Below the pieces are notes generated by a model. That model was not told where the DNA came from and made no database searches. It saw only the letters and a program-made list of their open reading frames with translations. From the IMG/VR virus record IMGVR_UViG_3300009370_001603, positions 1-64,000 of that record: DNA of 64,000 nucleotides, one strand, 5' to 3'. The number at the start of each line of letters is the position of its first letter. The first letter of the stretch is position 1. Shown piece after piece: positions 1-8,287 of this stretch. The position numbers were made by a program, and so were the translations under genes. The stretch is from a virus.

Positions 1-150
1 ATGGATGGCAATTATATTAATATGAATATGATAGGCTCCCACGCCCAACTGGACGAATTAAGAACGAGAGATGAGTTTAGGTCGTCACCAGAGGGCGATG
101 TGATCGAGGGGTCAGAACTCCCATTCGAGGTAGATGAAGATGAAATTTGA
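1..150 (+). CDS. Small acidic protein or C-terminal end of a longer gene (window edge)
   Basis: The frame is open from the first base to a TGA at 148-150 and gives 49 codons beginning with ATG. It is rich in Asp and Glu toward the end (motif FEVDEDEI). Because the window starts exactly here, it may be the tail of a longer gene. It overlaps the start of the GMP reductase gene by 17 bases, an overlap style common in this genome. No family is recognised. Confidence 0.45.
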   Translation: MDGNYINMNMIGSHAQLDELRTRDEFRSSPEGDVIEGSELPFEVDEDEI

Positions 151-1264
151 AGACGGGATTAAATTAGACTTTGATGATGTCTTAATTAAACCTAAAAGGT
201 CAACATTGGCTACTAGGTCTGGTGTTTGTATTGAAAAGGCTTATAGATATCTCCATTCTGATATACGAGAATTGGCAGTTCCCATAATAGCGGCGAACAT
301 GGACACAACGGGAACCTTTGCCATGTCAGAGGCTCTTGCTGGATTTGAAGGTGGGATCGGTATGCAGACCGCCCTGCATAAACACTACAGCCTTGCCGAA
401 CTGACTAAATATTATAAAGCTGACTGGCGTTTAAATACTTGGTTTACAATAGGCATCAAGGAGGATGATGTTCGCAGGCTGCGTCACATACAGAAGGAAA
501 CACGGTTCTATGATAATGGAATATCCTTGAGGTGTGAGATTGGTATAGAGAAAATCTGTATTGATGTGGCCAATGGATACCAAAAGGTTTTTGTTGACCA
601 CGTTAAAAGAATCAGAGACGAGTTTCCTTACGCTGTTATTATGGCTGGCAATGTTTGCACCCCAGAGATGGTAAGTGAATTACTCATCAGCGGCGGCGCA
701 GATATCGTAAAGATAGGAATTGGGCCGGGAAGCGTGTGTGCCACCAGAAGAATAACGGGTTGCGGATACCCACAGTTGTCAGCTATTATAGAGTGTGCTG
801 ACGCTGCCCACGGAATAGGTGGCCACATTTGTGCTGACGGTGGCTGCAAGCACGCGGGAGATGTTGTAAAAGCTTTTGCTGCTGGAGCAGACTTTGTAAT
901 GCTCGGAGGCATGTTGGCTGGCACGGATGAGTGCGAAGGTGAGTGGGAATACGAGACCTTGGGGGAACGCCATAAAGATGGATATGGATACTATGATGGA
1001 TATCATCATAAGAAAAAAGTAAAAAAATCGCTAAAGTTCTATGGGATGTCCAGTGAGGCGGCCATGAATAAACATAGCGGAGGAATGAAGTCATACAAAG
1101 CCTCAGAAGGTATAGTTAAAAGCGTCCCCTATAAAGGGCCTGCTAAAAACGTAATACAGGAAGTTGCCGGTGGCATTAGAAGTGCCTGTGCCTATGTAGG
1201 GGCGCCAACACTAAAAGATCTTCCCAAATGCTCAACGTTTATTCGGGTAAATAGAACACATTAA
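134..1264 (+). CDS. guaC: GMP reductase
   Basis: This is an IMPDH/GMP-reductase family TIM barrel that should convert GMP to IMP with NADPH and release ammonia. The catalytic loop GPGSVCATR places the active cysteine at about residue 202. The following GYPQLSAIIECADAAHG and DFVMLGGMLAG segments are those of GMP reductase rather than IMP dehydrogenase, and there is no CBS insert. The C-terminal YKGP and FIRV motifs also fit. At 376 residues it is slightly longer than the roughly 347 of the E. coli enzyme; the extra length includes a Tyr/Gly/Lys-rich loop around residues 280-300. The start could be 134 or the ATG at 140. It sits at the head of a primase, dNMP kinase and nuclease run, which suggests purine-pool remodelling during infection. 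Confidence 0.92.
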   Translation: MKMKFEDGIKLDFDDVLIKPKRSTLATRSGVCIEKAYRYLHSDIRELAVPIIAANMDTTGTFAMSEALAGFEGGIGMQTALHKHYSLAELTKYYKADWRLNTWFTIGIKEDDVRRLRHIQKETRFYDNGISLRCEIGIEKICIDVANGYQKVFVDHVKRIRDEFPYAVIMAGNVCTPEMVSELLISGGADIVKIGIGPGSVCATRRITGCGYPQLSAIIECADAAHGIGGHICADGGCKHAGDVVKAFAAGADFVMLGGMLAGTDECEGEWEYETLGERHKDGYGYYDGYHHKKKVKKSLKFYGMSSEAAMNKHSGGMKSYKASEGIVKSVPYKGPAKNVIQEVAGGIRSACAYVGAPTLKDLPKCSTFIRVNRTH

Positions 1265-1276
1265 GAAAGAAAAGCA

Positions 1277-1438
1277 ATGTTAGCAATATATGCAATATCA
1301 ATATCAACGTTATGCTATCTGGCTTGTGGAATAAATAATATTCGACAGAAAGATTTTCCCCACGCTTTAGTGTGGTTCGCATACGCAACAGCAAATGTAG
1401 GATTCCTGTGGTATGAACTCACAAAAAACAAACAATAA
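1277..1438 (+). CDS. Small two-segment membrane protein
   Basis: A 53-residue frame with ATG at 1277, preceded by the purine-rich AAGAAAGAAAAG. Two hydrophobic segments are visible, at about residues 2-20 and 29-46, separated by a short charged loop (RQKDF). The gene overlaps the primase start by 26 bases, as expected for a coupled operon gene. No family is recognised; a bitopic or hairpin inner-membrane protein is likely. Confidence 0.55.
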   Translation: MLAIYAISISTLCYLACGINNIRQKDFPHALVWFAYATANVGFLWYELTKNKQ

Positions 1439-2441
1439 AACTTTAGACCTAAACAAAGTAAAAAACATTGTATTCGAAGACATTGAATTGCTTTTAGATA
1501 GTTTTAACTTGGAATATGAACAGGTCGCGGATAATATATTTATGAGGTGTCCTGCTCATGAGGGCAGCGACAACCCACAGGGTGTATCCATTTCGTTGAC
1601 CAAGCAGGCTTGGAGATGCTGGACTCGTGGCTGTCACGAACATTACAGCACGGATATTTTTGGTTTTGTAAAAGGGGTACTAGATACCGAATCATTTTCA
1701 GATGCGCTTAGATATATCTGTCAGCTTTATAATGTTAATGACGCCAAGACCGACGCTAAGGAAAAGGGTAAGCCAAGAGAGAGCATATTTGGAGATTTAG
1801 TAAAAACTGTACGCAAGAAAGATGACTTAATAACAGTACGACCACAAATCGAGAGTGTAGAAACCGATCAAAGATCGCCATATTTTGAAAGCAGAGGATT
1901 TAGCCGTAGTACACTTAGTTACTTTGGTGTAAGAGATTGCAATAACAATAAGTCTCCAATGCGCCATCGTTCTATTATACCGATCAGCTTCAAGGGAACA
2001 CAGGTCGGCTATATAGCTAGATCCACAAAAGATTGGTTACAGCCAAAATACCTATTCTCCAGCGGAATAAAGAAAACTGATTATTTGTATAATTATGATG
2101 ATGCTATTGAGGGCGCAAAGAGAATCGGATGCATGTTTCTTGTTGAAGGGCAGGGCGATGTCTGGAAGCTTTGGGAGTGCGGAGTAAAAAATGTTGTAGG
2201 ATTATTTGGGAAGGACATATCTTGCCAGCAAAGAAGCCTACTCCTTAAAAGTGGGGTAACCACACTGGTTGTTCTCACAGACAATGATCAAGCTGGAAGG
2301 GAGTCAAAAATCAAAATAAAGAGGGATATAGGTAGGCTATTCAAGTTGACATTTCCCAGAATGCACACAAAGGATCTAGGCAACATGCCGGTTGAAACAA
2401 TAAAAAACAATCTGTTAGAAGATTTGAGAGGATGCTATTAA
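1413..2441 (+). CDS. DnaG-type DNA primase
   Basis: The protein should synthesise RNA primers for lagging-strand replication. An N-terminal zinc-finger-like region (about residues 45-77) has C46-P-A-H49 and a second pair of ligands in WRCWTRGCHEH, matching the CHC2 type. A Toprim core follows, with VEGQGD near residue 244 and the TDNDQAG metal-binding motif near 288-294. At 342 residues it is much shorter than bacterial DnaG (about 580) and has no obvious helicase-interaction domain, as in many phage primases. It overlaps the small membrane gene upstream and the dNMP kinase downstream. No replicative helicase is present in the window. Confidence 0.85.
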   Translation: MNSQKTNNKTLDLNKVKNIVFEDIELLLDSFNLEYEQVADNIFMRCPAHEGSDNPQGVSISLTKQAWRCWTRGCHEHYSTDIFGFVKGVLDTESFSDALRYICQLYNVNDAKTDAKEKGKPRESIFGDLVKTVRKKDDLITVRPQIESVETDQRSPYFESRGFSRSTLSYFGVRDCNNNKSPMRHRSIIPISFKGTQVGYIARSTKDWLQPKYLFSSGIKKTDYLYNYDDAIEGAKRIGCMFLVEGQGDVWKLWECGVKNVVGLFGKDISCQQRSLLLKSGVTTLVVLTDNDQAGRESKIKIKRDIGRLFKLTFPRMHTKDLGNMPVETIKNNLLEDLRGCY

Positions 2442-3178
2442 TGATTATAGGAATTTCAGGGCGTAAGCAGGCAGGCAAGAATACTGTTGCTAATATACTT
2501 CATGGCATATGCTTAAAAGAGCAGGGGCTTGTTAAAGATTGGAACCTTAATGGTGGCGGCGAATTAATGATTCTAACCGACAGCGTTGATGGTGAAGAGG
2601 GGTGGGGCGAATTTGACATATCGAGAAAAGACGATCAGTTTGTTGAGTACGCAAACCTGAACATGTGGCCACACGTTAAGCTCTATAGCTTTGCTGACCA
2701 TCTTAAATGGATATGCGTAAAACTCTTTGGTATACCCCATGAGTGCGTATTTGGAACTGACAAGCAGAAGAATCAGATTCAGGAGCATCTCCGTTGGGAA
2801 CTAATGCCCGGACACGTCACAACTCATCATGGCTATGGACCAATGACCGCCCGCGAGTTTATGCAGTTCTTCGGGACAGATATCATGCGTAAGATACATG
2901 AACCCATATGGGTAAATAGCTGTATCAGAATAATACAAGCGGAACAATCGGGATTAGCTATCATTGCAGATGTTCGCTTCCCCAATGAGGCGAAAATTAT
3001 TGAAGACAATGGCGGTCACGTTGTTCGCTTAAAAAGACAGCTATTCGATGATAGCCATTCTAGCGAAGTTGCGCTCGATGATTACCCCTTCGCTCATTAT
3101 ATTGACAATAGGGACGAAAGTATCGACTCCTTAATGGAGAAGGTTAAAAAACTATACCATCACCTAAAGGAGAAATAA
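2432..3178 (+). CDS. Deoxynucleoside monophosphate kinase (T4 gp1-like)
   Basis: A P-loop kinase expected to phosphorylate dNMPs to dNDPs for phage DNA synthesis. The Walker A motif GRKQAGKNT is at residues 10-18. The FADHLKW and MTAREFMQFFGTDIMR segments and the later IIADVRFPNEA strand are characteristic of phage dNMP kinases. The length of 248 is normal for the family. The start overlaps the primase end by 10 bases (ATG at 2432; an internal ATG at 2441 is possible). Its stop overlaps the next start as TAATG. With GMP reductase nearby, it forms a nucleotide-supply group. Confidence 0.85.
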   Translation: MLLMIIGISGRKQAGKNTVANILHGICLKEQGLVKDWNLNGGGELMILTDSVDGEEGWGEFDISRKDDQFVEYANLNMWPHVKLYSFADHLKWICVKLFGIPHECVFGTDKQKNQIQEHLRWELMPGHVTTHHGYGPMTAREFMQFFGTDIMRKIHEPIWVNSCIRIIQAEQSGLAIIADVRFPNEAKIIEDNGGHVVRLKRQLFDDSHSSEVALDDYPFAHYIDNRDESIDSLMEKVKKLYHHLKEK

Positions 3179-4215
3179 TGCTAGTTACTTATGTTAGAAG
3201 CTCAAGTTATAACAACTATGAGTTTTGCCAAATGCAATACTTTATAACTTATGTTCTTGGTCATCAATCCGATAGCGGTAAAAAGGCAGAACAGGGCACA
3301 ATGGCCCACAAGGTCATGGAAATCTTAGCGGGGCTTAAAAAGTTCCAACAAGATAACCCGAAAAGAAAATACCTTGTGGTAGACGATGATGCTGCCGGTA
3401 AAATCAAAGTCCACGAAAGTAAATTGCACACAGAAGACTTTGTAAATGAGTTATGTGATATCAGCATTGATTGTTATGCAAAAGACTCTAAACATAAGTT
3501 TGCCCCAGCAGACAGGCGGGCAGTAAATGAATGTGTTTCGACCTTCTTGACTCATGCAAATGGTCAGTTTGATCCTAGACTCAGGGATATTTACCACCCA
3601 GAGCCTCATTTTGATATCCCAATTGAAGAAGATTGGGCTAAATTTGAATACGAATTAAACGGCGAAAAGGTTGAGGGGCAATTAGCTATTAAGGGTACGA
3701 TTGACCTCGTGACCAAGATCTCCGATGATACAATTGAGGTTGTTGACTGGAAAAGCGGTCGCCGCATGGATTGGGCTACAGGCGAAGAGAAAGATTATGC
3801 AAAACTAGAGAATGACCCCCAACTTTTGCTATATTTCTATGCAATTTCTAAGCTATATCCGGATTTTCCCAACAGGATTATGAGCATATTTTTCTACAAA
3901 GATATGGAAGGAGAAGTAGATCCAAAGCCTTTTAGCCTATGTTTTGGCCCCAAAGATGAAACCAGATTCTTAGAGATGCTAAGGAACAGAGTAGAAGAAA
4001 TTAGACAAAATAACAGCCCCAACCTACTAGACCCCACGAGAAGTCATTGGAAATGCAAGTATCTGTGTCATTTTTGCAAAAACGATTGGCCGGGGACAGA
4101 TAAAAAAATGTGTATATATATAGAGGAGCACTTGAAAGAGAACGGTATGGAAAAAACCGTTGAAGAGTGCACTAGGGAAGGCTTTAATATAGGATTTTAT
4201 GAGGCACCGGGGTAA
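3178..4215 (+). CDS. PD-(D/E)XK nuclease, RecB/Cas4-like
   Basis: A PDDEXK-fold nuclease probably acting on DNA ends in replication or recombination. The core is visible as GTIDLVTK (about residues 177-184) followed by IEVVDWKSG (about residues 190-198), i.e. the D...(D/E)XK arrangement, and then a QLLLYFYA helix, the RecB-type motif IV-like Q...Y. An early cysteine (FCQMQY, about residue 17) and a late cluster (CKYLCHFCKNDW, about 285-296) recall the one-plus-three cysteine arrangement of Cas4/AddB iron-sulfur nucleases. The N-terminal HKVME helix also fits. It is coupled to dNMP kinase by a TAATG overlap. The iron-sulfur cluster is inference. Confidence 0.8.
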   Translation: MLVTYVRSSSYNNYEFCQMQYFITYVLGHQSDSGKKAEQGTMAHKVMEILAGLKKFQQDNPKRKYLVVDDDAAGKIKVHESKLHTEDFVNELCDISIDCYAKDSKHKFAPADRRAVNECVSTFLTHANGQFDPRLRDIYHPEPHFDIPIEEDWAKFEYELNGEKVEGQLAIKGTIDLVTKISDDTIEVVDWKSGRRMDWATGEEKDYAKLENDPQLLLYFYAISKLYPDFPNRIMSIFFYKDMEGEVDPKPFSLCFGPKDETRFLEMLRNRVEEIRQNNSPNLLDPTRSHWKCKYLCHFCKNDWPGTDKKMCIYIEEHLKENGMEKTVEECTREGFNIGFYEAPG

Positions 4216-4242
4216 TAATATAACGGAGACTAAATTGAAATC

Positions 4243-5508
4243 ATGATGAAAAGACGAGAATTTTTAACATATGGAACTAGTTTCCTTGGTGGGGCATTTT
4301 TAGCCGATAAAAACGTTTCAGTTGTATATGCTGACGACTACTCCCCCAAGGTAAATAGCAATGAAAATAGCGTAATTTTCCTATGGATGGGCGGTGGAGC
4401 TACTCATATTGAAACATTTAACCCAATTCCCGATTCACCCATCGAGCGAAGGTCTGCCACAGGGTTTATTGATACCACAGTCCCGTCAGTTAAAATAGGC
4501 GGACTTTTCCAAGAGGTTGCCAAAAGATTTGATAAGGTCAATATTGTTAGAAGTTTTGCCCATAAAGATTCTAGCCATCAAACCGCTACGCACTGGGTTG
4601 TTGGGGGAGAAAGAAACCAAGGCGGCACTGTACAAAAATACCCTAGCTATGGAGCTATGATTGCAAATTCCTATGGGCCAGTATCTCACCCCCATGGCTT
4701 ACCTACGTACATAAAGATGAATAAGATTGAGGGCGACGGGGCGGCTTGGCTAGGTCAAAAATATATGGGCTACGAAGCCAGCAAAGAGGGCGTAGGCGAT
4801 TTGCAGTTAAAGATGCCCAAAGAAAGATTCATGCAAAGAAAAGGCATTTTAGATTTAATAGAAGGGCACTCCCCACTAAACGGAAAGGGGTTGGCTTGGA
4901 GAGAATTCCAAAGTCAGGCTGTAACCGCAATCACCGGAAAAGCCGCAGAGTCTTTTCGGATAGAAGAAGACACTAATTATGATTTATTTAAAGGCAATCA
5001 GCTGGGTAAGGATATGCTCTCAGCTATAAGGGCTATTCAAAATGGTGCCAAATTTGTAAATATCCAATATGGTGGATGGGATATGCACAGCAATATTGTT
5101 AATGGCTTAAAATCCAGACAGGTGGTTCTAGATCAATATATAGCACTTCTAATGGATGAGCTACAGGCTAGAAGCCTCTTTGATAAAACATTACTGGTGG
5201 TTGCCACGGAATTCGGCAGAACACCAAAAATCAATAAAAATGCGGGTCGTGACCACTGGAGTGGAAGCGTACCCCTAATGTTTGCTGGCGGCGGTTATGA
5301 CGCTGGACGTGCTATTGGAACGTCCAACGCTAACGCCGAAGTGCCTCAAGACGGAGAGTGCGGCCCAGCAGATTTAAGATGGACCGTACTAAATCACATG
5401 GGCATACAGAGAAACAATACTTGGATGAGTATTGAAGGTCGCCCAATGCCAGTTACTGGTGGTGAAGAAAAGAACATCTTAACCGATATCGATGTGGGTA
5501 TCGGGTAG
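4243..5508 (+). CDS. DUF1501 family exported protein, copy 1
   Basis: A DUF1501 protein, a family of the alkaline phosphatase/sulfatase superfamily that is greatly expanded in Planctomycetota. The N terminus MMKRREFL followed by a glycine-rich hydrophobic stretch is a twin-arginine-like leader. Family hallmarks are the WMGGGATHIETFNP strand near residue 47, GGWDMHS near 280 and EFGRTPKI...GRDHWS near 325-343, then AGGGYDAGRAIG. The length of 421 fits the family. In planctomycete chromosomes DUF1501 genes are usually next to DUF1549/DUF1553 (PSD1) genes; none is visible here. A second copy lies at 6755-7969. The substrate is unknown; a periplasmic or surface hydrolase acting on sulfated or phosphorylated polymers is plausible but not shown. 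Confidence 0.85.
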   Translation: MMKRREFLTYGTSFLGGAFLADKNVSVVYADDYSPKVNSNENSVIFLWMGGGATHIETFNPIPDSPIERRSATGFIDTTVPSVKIGGLFQEVAKRFDKVNIVRSFAHKDSSHQTATHWVVGGERNQGGTVQKYPSYGAMIANSYGPVSHPHGLPTYIKMNKIEGDGAAWLGQKYMGYEASKEGVGDLQLKMPKERFMQRKGILDLIEGHSPLNGKGLAWREFQSQAVTAITGKAAESFRIEEDTNYDLFKGNQLGKDMLSAIRAIQNGAKFVNIQYGGWDMHSNIVNGLKSRQVVLDQYIALLMDELQARSLFDKTLLVVATEFGRTPKINKNAGRDHWSGSVPLMFAGGGYDAGRAIGTSNANAEVPQDGECGPADLRWTVLNHMGIQRNNTWMSIEGRPMPVTGGEEKNILTDIDVGIG

Positions 5509-5518
5509 TTTCGATAAC

Positions 5519-5535
5519 GTTAGCCAGATGCTAAC
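5519..5535. repeat. 17-bp palindromic word, copy 1
   Basis: GTTAGCCAGATGCTAAC has six-base inverted arms GTTAGC/GCTAAC around a five-base centre. It lies just after the first DUF1501 gene and upstream of a small membrane gene. The identical 17-mer occurs at 10284-10300 inside the polymerase gene. It could be a weak hairpin or an operator, or the match could be chance. Confidence 0.3.
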
Positions 5536-5556
5536 TAATCTTGTAGGAGATTTATT

Positions 5557-5697
5557 ATGCCATTATTTGATGGTCCTATTGCTTGTTTTATTAGAAAACA
5601 TAAATTGGTCAGACGCATTGCCTTCGTAGGCGGCGCGCTCGTAGGTTTGTACTTTTTAGGCGCATCTCAAGGATGGTGGTCTAGATTTTTATTCTAA
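5557..5697 (+). CDS. Small single-span membrane protein
   Basis: A 46-residue frame beginning with ATG at 5557, preceded by a good ribosome binding site TAGGAGA at 6-base spacing. A basic stretch RKHKLVRR is followed by one hydrophobic segment (about residues 21-37) and a WWSRFLF end. This composition predicts an inner-membrane protein with the N terminus inside. It sits between the first DUF1501 gene and the EF-hand gene in an apparent operon of exported proteins. No family is recognised. Confidence 0.6.
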   Translation: MPLFDGPIACFIRKHKLVRRIAFVGGALVGLYFLGASQGWWSRFLF

Positions 5698-5707
5698 AGG
5701 AGAAAAA

Positions 5708-6100
5708 ATGAAGAATATATTGCTAACGTCGGTGTGTTTCGTTTTGTTTTGTGGGGCCAGTTTTGCACAGCAGGCTAAACCTCAAGCTAAACCTCAAGCT
5801 AAACCTCAAGCTAAGAAACCTGCACCCCCAAGAACCTCCACCGATATGGCGGAACTTATCTTTAAACGGATGGATGCTAATCATGATGGCTCAATTTCCC
5901 TAAAGGAATTTAAAACTGCTTTTCCACGAATGCGTCAAGGCTATACCCGTGGAAGCAGCCCCTCACGAGGAAGTAGCCAAGGGCGAACCCGTAGTTTTGA
6001 CGGTAGAACCCCCAGCTTTCGTCCTCCAGAAGGTCGCTCTAGGGAAAATTCCCGCTCAAGGGGAAGGTCTCATCGGGGTAAGCCCAGTAGGGACAAATAA
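5708..6100 (+). CDS. Secreted EF-hand protein with Arg/Ser-rich tail
   Basis: A signal peptide (MKNILLTSVCFVLFCGASFA) is followed by a short QAKP repeat (four 12-base units at 5771-5818), then one canonical EF-hand calcium loop DANHDGSISLKEF at about residues 57-69. The rest, from about residue 80, is low-complexity Arg, Ser and Gly. Small secreted EF-hand proteins with such tails are common in Planctomycetota. Calcium binding is inferred from the intact loop ligands (D1, N3, D5, E12). The gene follows the small membrane gene by 10 bases with an AAAGGAGAAAAA ribosome site. A single loop without a visible partner hand is unusual for a sensor, so a structural or surface role is more likely. Confidence 0.75.
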   Translation: MKNILLTSVCFVLFCGASFAQQAKPQAKPQAKPQAKKPAPPRTSTDMAELIFKRMDANHDGSISLKEFKTAFPRMRQGYTRGSSPSRGSSQGRTRSFDGRTPSFRPPEGRSRENSRSRGRSHRGKPSRDK

Positions 6101-6102
6101 TC

Positions 6103-6486
6103 ATGCCAATACCATCTAAAAAGAAGGGTGAAGACCCTAAAACGTTTATGTCTCGCTGCATGGGAGATGACGTTATGAATAGTGAGTATCCAGATCAATC
6201 TCAAAGGTCTGCTGTTTGCATGAGTAAGGCTACAGAGTATCTTGGAGTCATCGAGGCGGCAGACTTTCAAATGAAGTATAAGCTGGAGTCGGACGACAAG
6301 GCTGGATATCCACCGAATTGTAACGAAGGGTACGTAGAAAAAGATGGTAAATGTGTGCCCTTAAAAAAGGAGGGGGCAGCCTTTAAATACGAACATCCTA
6401 AAACGGGAGAAACGTATACCTATGTGAGGAGAGGTATCTACAAAAAAGATGGTTTATTTTTAATTTACAGGGGGCAAACCAAATAA
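6103..6486 (+). CDS. Conserved phage protein with MPIPSKKKGE / FMSRCMGD motif
   Basis: A 127-residue protein whose N terminus (PSKKKGEDPKTFMSRCMGD, then YPDQSQRSAVC) resembles a short cysteine-containing segment seen in many phage proteins, often near head or portal genes. A middle segment GYPPNCNEGYVEKDGKCVP has two more cysteines and looks like a small knottin-like or GY-rich motif. The C-terminal half is beta-rich. No enzymatic motif is seen. It starts 2 bases after the EF-hand gene. Its function is unknown and my link to head proteins is from memory of the motif only. Confidence 0.55.
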   Translation: MPIPSKKKGEDPKTFMSRCMGDDVMNSEYPDQSQRSAVCMSKATEYLGVIEAADFQMKYKLESDDKAGYPPNCNEGYVEKDGKCVPLKKEGAAFKYEHPKTGETYTYVRRGIYKKDGLFLIYRGQTK

Positions 6487-6491
6487 AGAGA

Positions 6492-6755
6492 ATGAAGTAT
6501 CCACAATTAATTTATCACGGTCTGCTATGCTCTTGCTTGATTATCTCTCTGTATTTTAATTTTAGCCTGAACAAGGAAATAGACCATTTAAGGCTCGGAG
6601 TCTATTCGGCAAACTCAATATCAGTAGAGGCCCAAATGAAGGTTGAAACAGCATTGCAAATGCTATCAACTGATGGGGCAAGAGAGGTCGAGAGGATTGC
6701 CGAAGAAGTATATAAGAACATGAAAGAAAAAGAACTTGAGGGAGAAGAGAGTTAA
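6492..6755 (+). CDS. Membrane-anchored helical protein
   Basis: An 87-residue protein with one N-terminal hydrophobic segment (about residues 5-25) followed by a charged, mostly helical domain rich in Glu and Lys (REVERIAEEVYKNMKEKELEGEE). It may be a signal-anchored periplasmic coiled coil. The stop overlaps the next start (TTAATGG at 6752-6758), so it is translationally coupled to the second DUF1501 gene. No family is recognised. Confidence 0.55.
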   Translation: MKYPQLIYHGLLCSCLIISLYFNFSLNKEIDHLRLGVYSANSISVEAQMKVETALQMLSTDGAREVERIAEEVYKNMKEKELEGEES

Positions 6756-7969
6756 TGGAGAGACGAAAGTTTTTATCATCACTAGCTGGCGTGGTGGCAC
6801 TGACGCAAACACTAAAAGCTAATCAGCAGGAATTAAAAAAGAATGGTAAATCGGCCATCCTCCTATGGATGGGAGGTGGCCCCTCTACTATGGACATATG
6901 GGACTTAAAACCAGACGCGGCTACTGGAGGTCCATTTAAACCCATTTCCACCACTGGAGATGTTGAGATCTGTGAACACATGCCGCTAATGGCCAAGCAA
7001 ATGCACAACATGGCTATTATTAGAAGTATGAGCACTCGTGAGGCGGATCACATGCGAGGCCGTTACTATATGCACACTGGTTATGTTCCTAATCCAAATA
7101 TGGAACATCCGAGCTACGGCTCAGTTATATCTAAACAGTTGGAGAAGGAAGGTCTCTTAATCCCACAGTTCGTGTCTGTAAATGGCCCAAGTATGGGTGC
7201 CGGTTTCTTAGGTGCTCAATATGCACCGTTTACCGTGAATAGCGATGGTAGGATTAGAAATCTCGACATGAAAATAGACGAGAGATTCTACCAAAGGGCC
7301 GCTGTCCTCGACTTGATGGAAAAGAATTTCATTAATCAAAATAGAGGCTCCTTGGCCAAAGAGCACCAAAAGGTTCTCAAAAAGACATTTAATGTTTTAA
7401 CCAGTAAAGAAATGGATGCCACAAAGGTGGCCAATGAGCCAGAGGACGTAAGAGAAAGATACGGCGACAACAATTTCGGCAAAGGGTGCCTAATGGCTAG
7501 ACGTTTAGTAGAAGTTGGCGTCCCGTTCATAGAAGTCGGTTTAGGGGGCTGGGATAATCACCAAAATATATTCCCAACATTAAGAGACACAAAGTTACCC
7601 ATGCTCGATCAGGGCATGAGCGCTTTAGTAGAAGATTTAGAACAAAGAGGGTTATTGGAGGATACAGCTATTATATGGATGGGTGAATTTAGTAGAACCC
7701 CCCGTATCAACGGCAATGCTGGTCGTGACCATTGGGCGCGAAGCTGGAGCGTTGTCGTTGGCGGCGGCGGGATGAACGGCGGGATCGCTATCGGTAAAAC
7801 CAACGCAGATGGCACTCGTGTAGAAACAGAGCCATACACATCTCAGGATGTCATGGCCTCAATCTGCAAAGCACTCGGCATTTCGTTACAAACTACTTAC
7901 ACAAGCAATAGTGGTCGCCCCATGAAGATAGCTAATTCAGGAAAAATAATTACTGAACTATTTTCTTAG
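6755..7969 (+). CDS. DUF1501 family exported protein, copy 2
   Basis: A second DUF1501 protein of 404 residues, clearly diverged from the copy at 4243-5508. MERRKFLSSLAG is a twin-arginine-like start. Family motifs are LLWMGGGPSTMDIWD near residue 36, GGWDNHQN near 265 and GEFSRTPRI...GRDHWA near 305-325, then VVGGGGMNGG. The typical DUF1501 elements, including the GRDHW segment, are intact, so it is probably active rather than decayed. Two paralogs within 2.5 kb suggest either duplication in the phage or two captures. It is flanked by membrane-anchored small proteins on both sides, which fits an envelope function. The substrate is unknown. Confidence 0.85.
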   Translation: MERRKFLSSLAGVVALTQTLKANQQELKKNGKSAILLWMGGGPSTMDIWDLKPDAATGGPFKPISTTGDVEICEHMPLMAKQMHNMAIIRSMSTREADHMRGRYYMHTGYVPNPNMEHPSYGSVISKQLEKEGLLIPQFVSVNGPSMGAGFLGAQYAPFTVNSDGRIRNLDMKIDERFYQRAAVLDLMEKNFINQNRGSLAKEHQKVLKKTFNVLTSKEMDATKVANEPEDVRERYGDNNFGKGCLMARRLVEVGVPFIEVGLGGWDNHQNIFPTLRDTKLPMLDQGMSALVEDLEQRGLLEDTAIIWMGEFSRTPRINGNAGRDHWARSWSVVVGGGGMNGGIAIGKTNADGTRVETEPYTSQDVMASICKALGISLQTTYTSNSGRPMKIANSGKIITELFS

Positions 7970-7981
7970 AGGTATCCAAAA

Positions 7982-8287
7982 ATGAAATTCTTAAAATACG
8001 CGGTTTTCCTACTCTTTGCTATAACGACAGCTAACTTGGGCCTCACGGGTTACATGTATCACAAATCAAAAGAGCACGCAGAACATGAAATCGTTATTCC
8101 CCCCAATCCCATATTAGAGCAATCCTTGGGAAATGGTGTAGTAAGAGATACTCAAATCATGCAAGGGATCTTAATGACGCATCACAAACTGGGTGTGCAT
8201 CCCCCCGGAAAACAAGCCATGTGCCCATTGTGTGAACAGGAAGAGGGCGCGGATTCAAATATTATCACTGTTCAACGGGGGAGTTAA
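7982..8287 (+). CDS. Membrane-anchored small protein with CPLC motif
   Basis: A 101-residue protein with an N-terminal hydrophobic anchor (about residues 5-27), a His- and Pro-containing middle part and a CPLCEQEEG motif near residue 81. The single CxxC could bind a metal or form a disulfide in the periplasm. It follows the second DUF1501 gene by 12 bases with a ribosome site GAGGTATCC. No family is recognised; location next to DUF1501 hints at an envelope role. Confidence 0.5.
   Translation: MKFLKYAVFLLFAITTANLGLTGYMYHKSKEHAEHEIVIPPNPILEQSLGNGVVRDTQIMQGILMTHHKLGVHPPGKQAMCPLCEQEEGADSNIITVQRGS

Noticed and set aside
4746-4976. Arg/Lys-rich plus-strand frame inside the first DUF1501 gene
   Set aside because: It overlaps completely with a well-supported gene in another frame and has no ribosome site or family.
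4243-7969. A planctomycete PSD1-DUF1549-DUF1553-DUF1501 chromosomal operon
   Set aside because: No DUF1549, DUF1553 or cytochrome-type gene is present; neighbours are phage-like small genes and replication genes.
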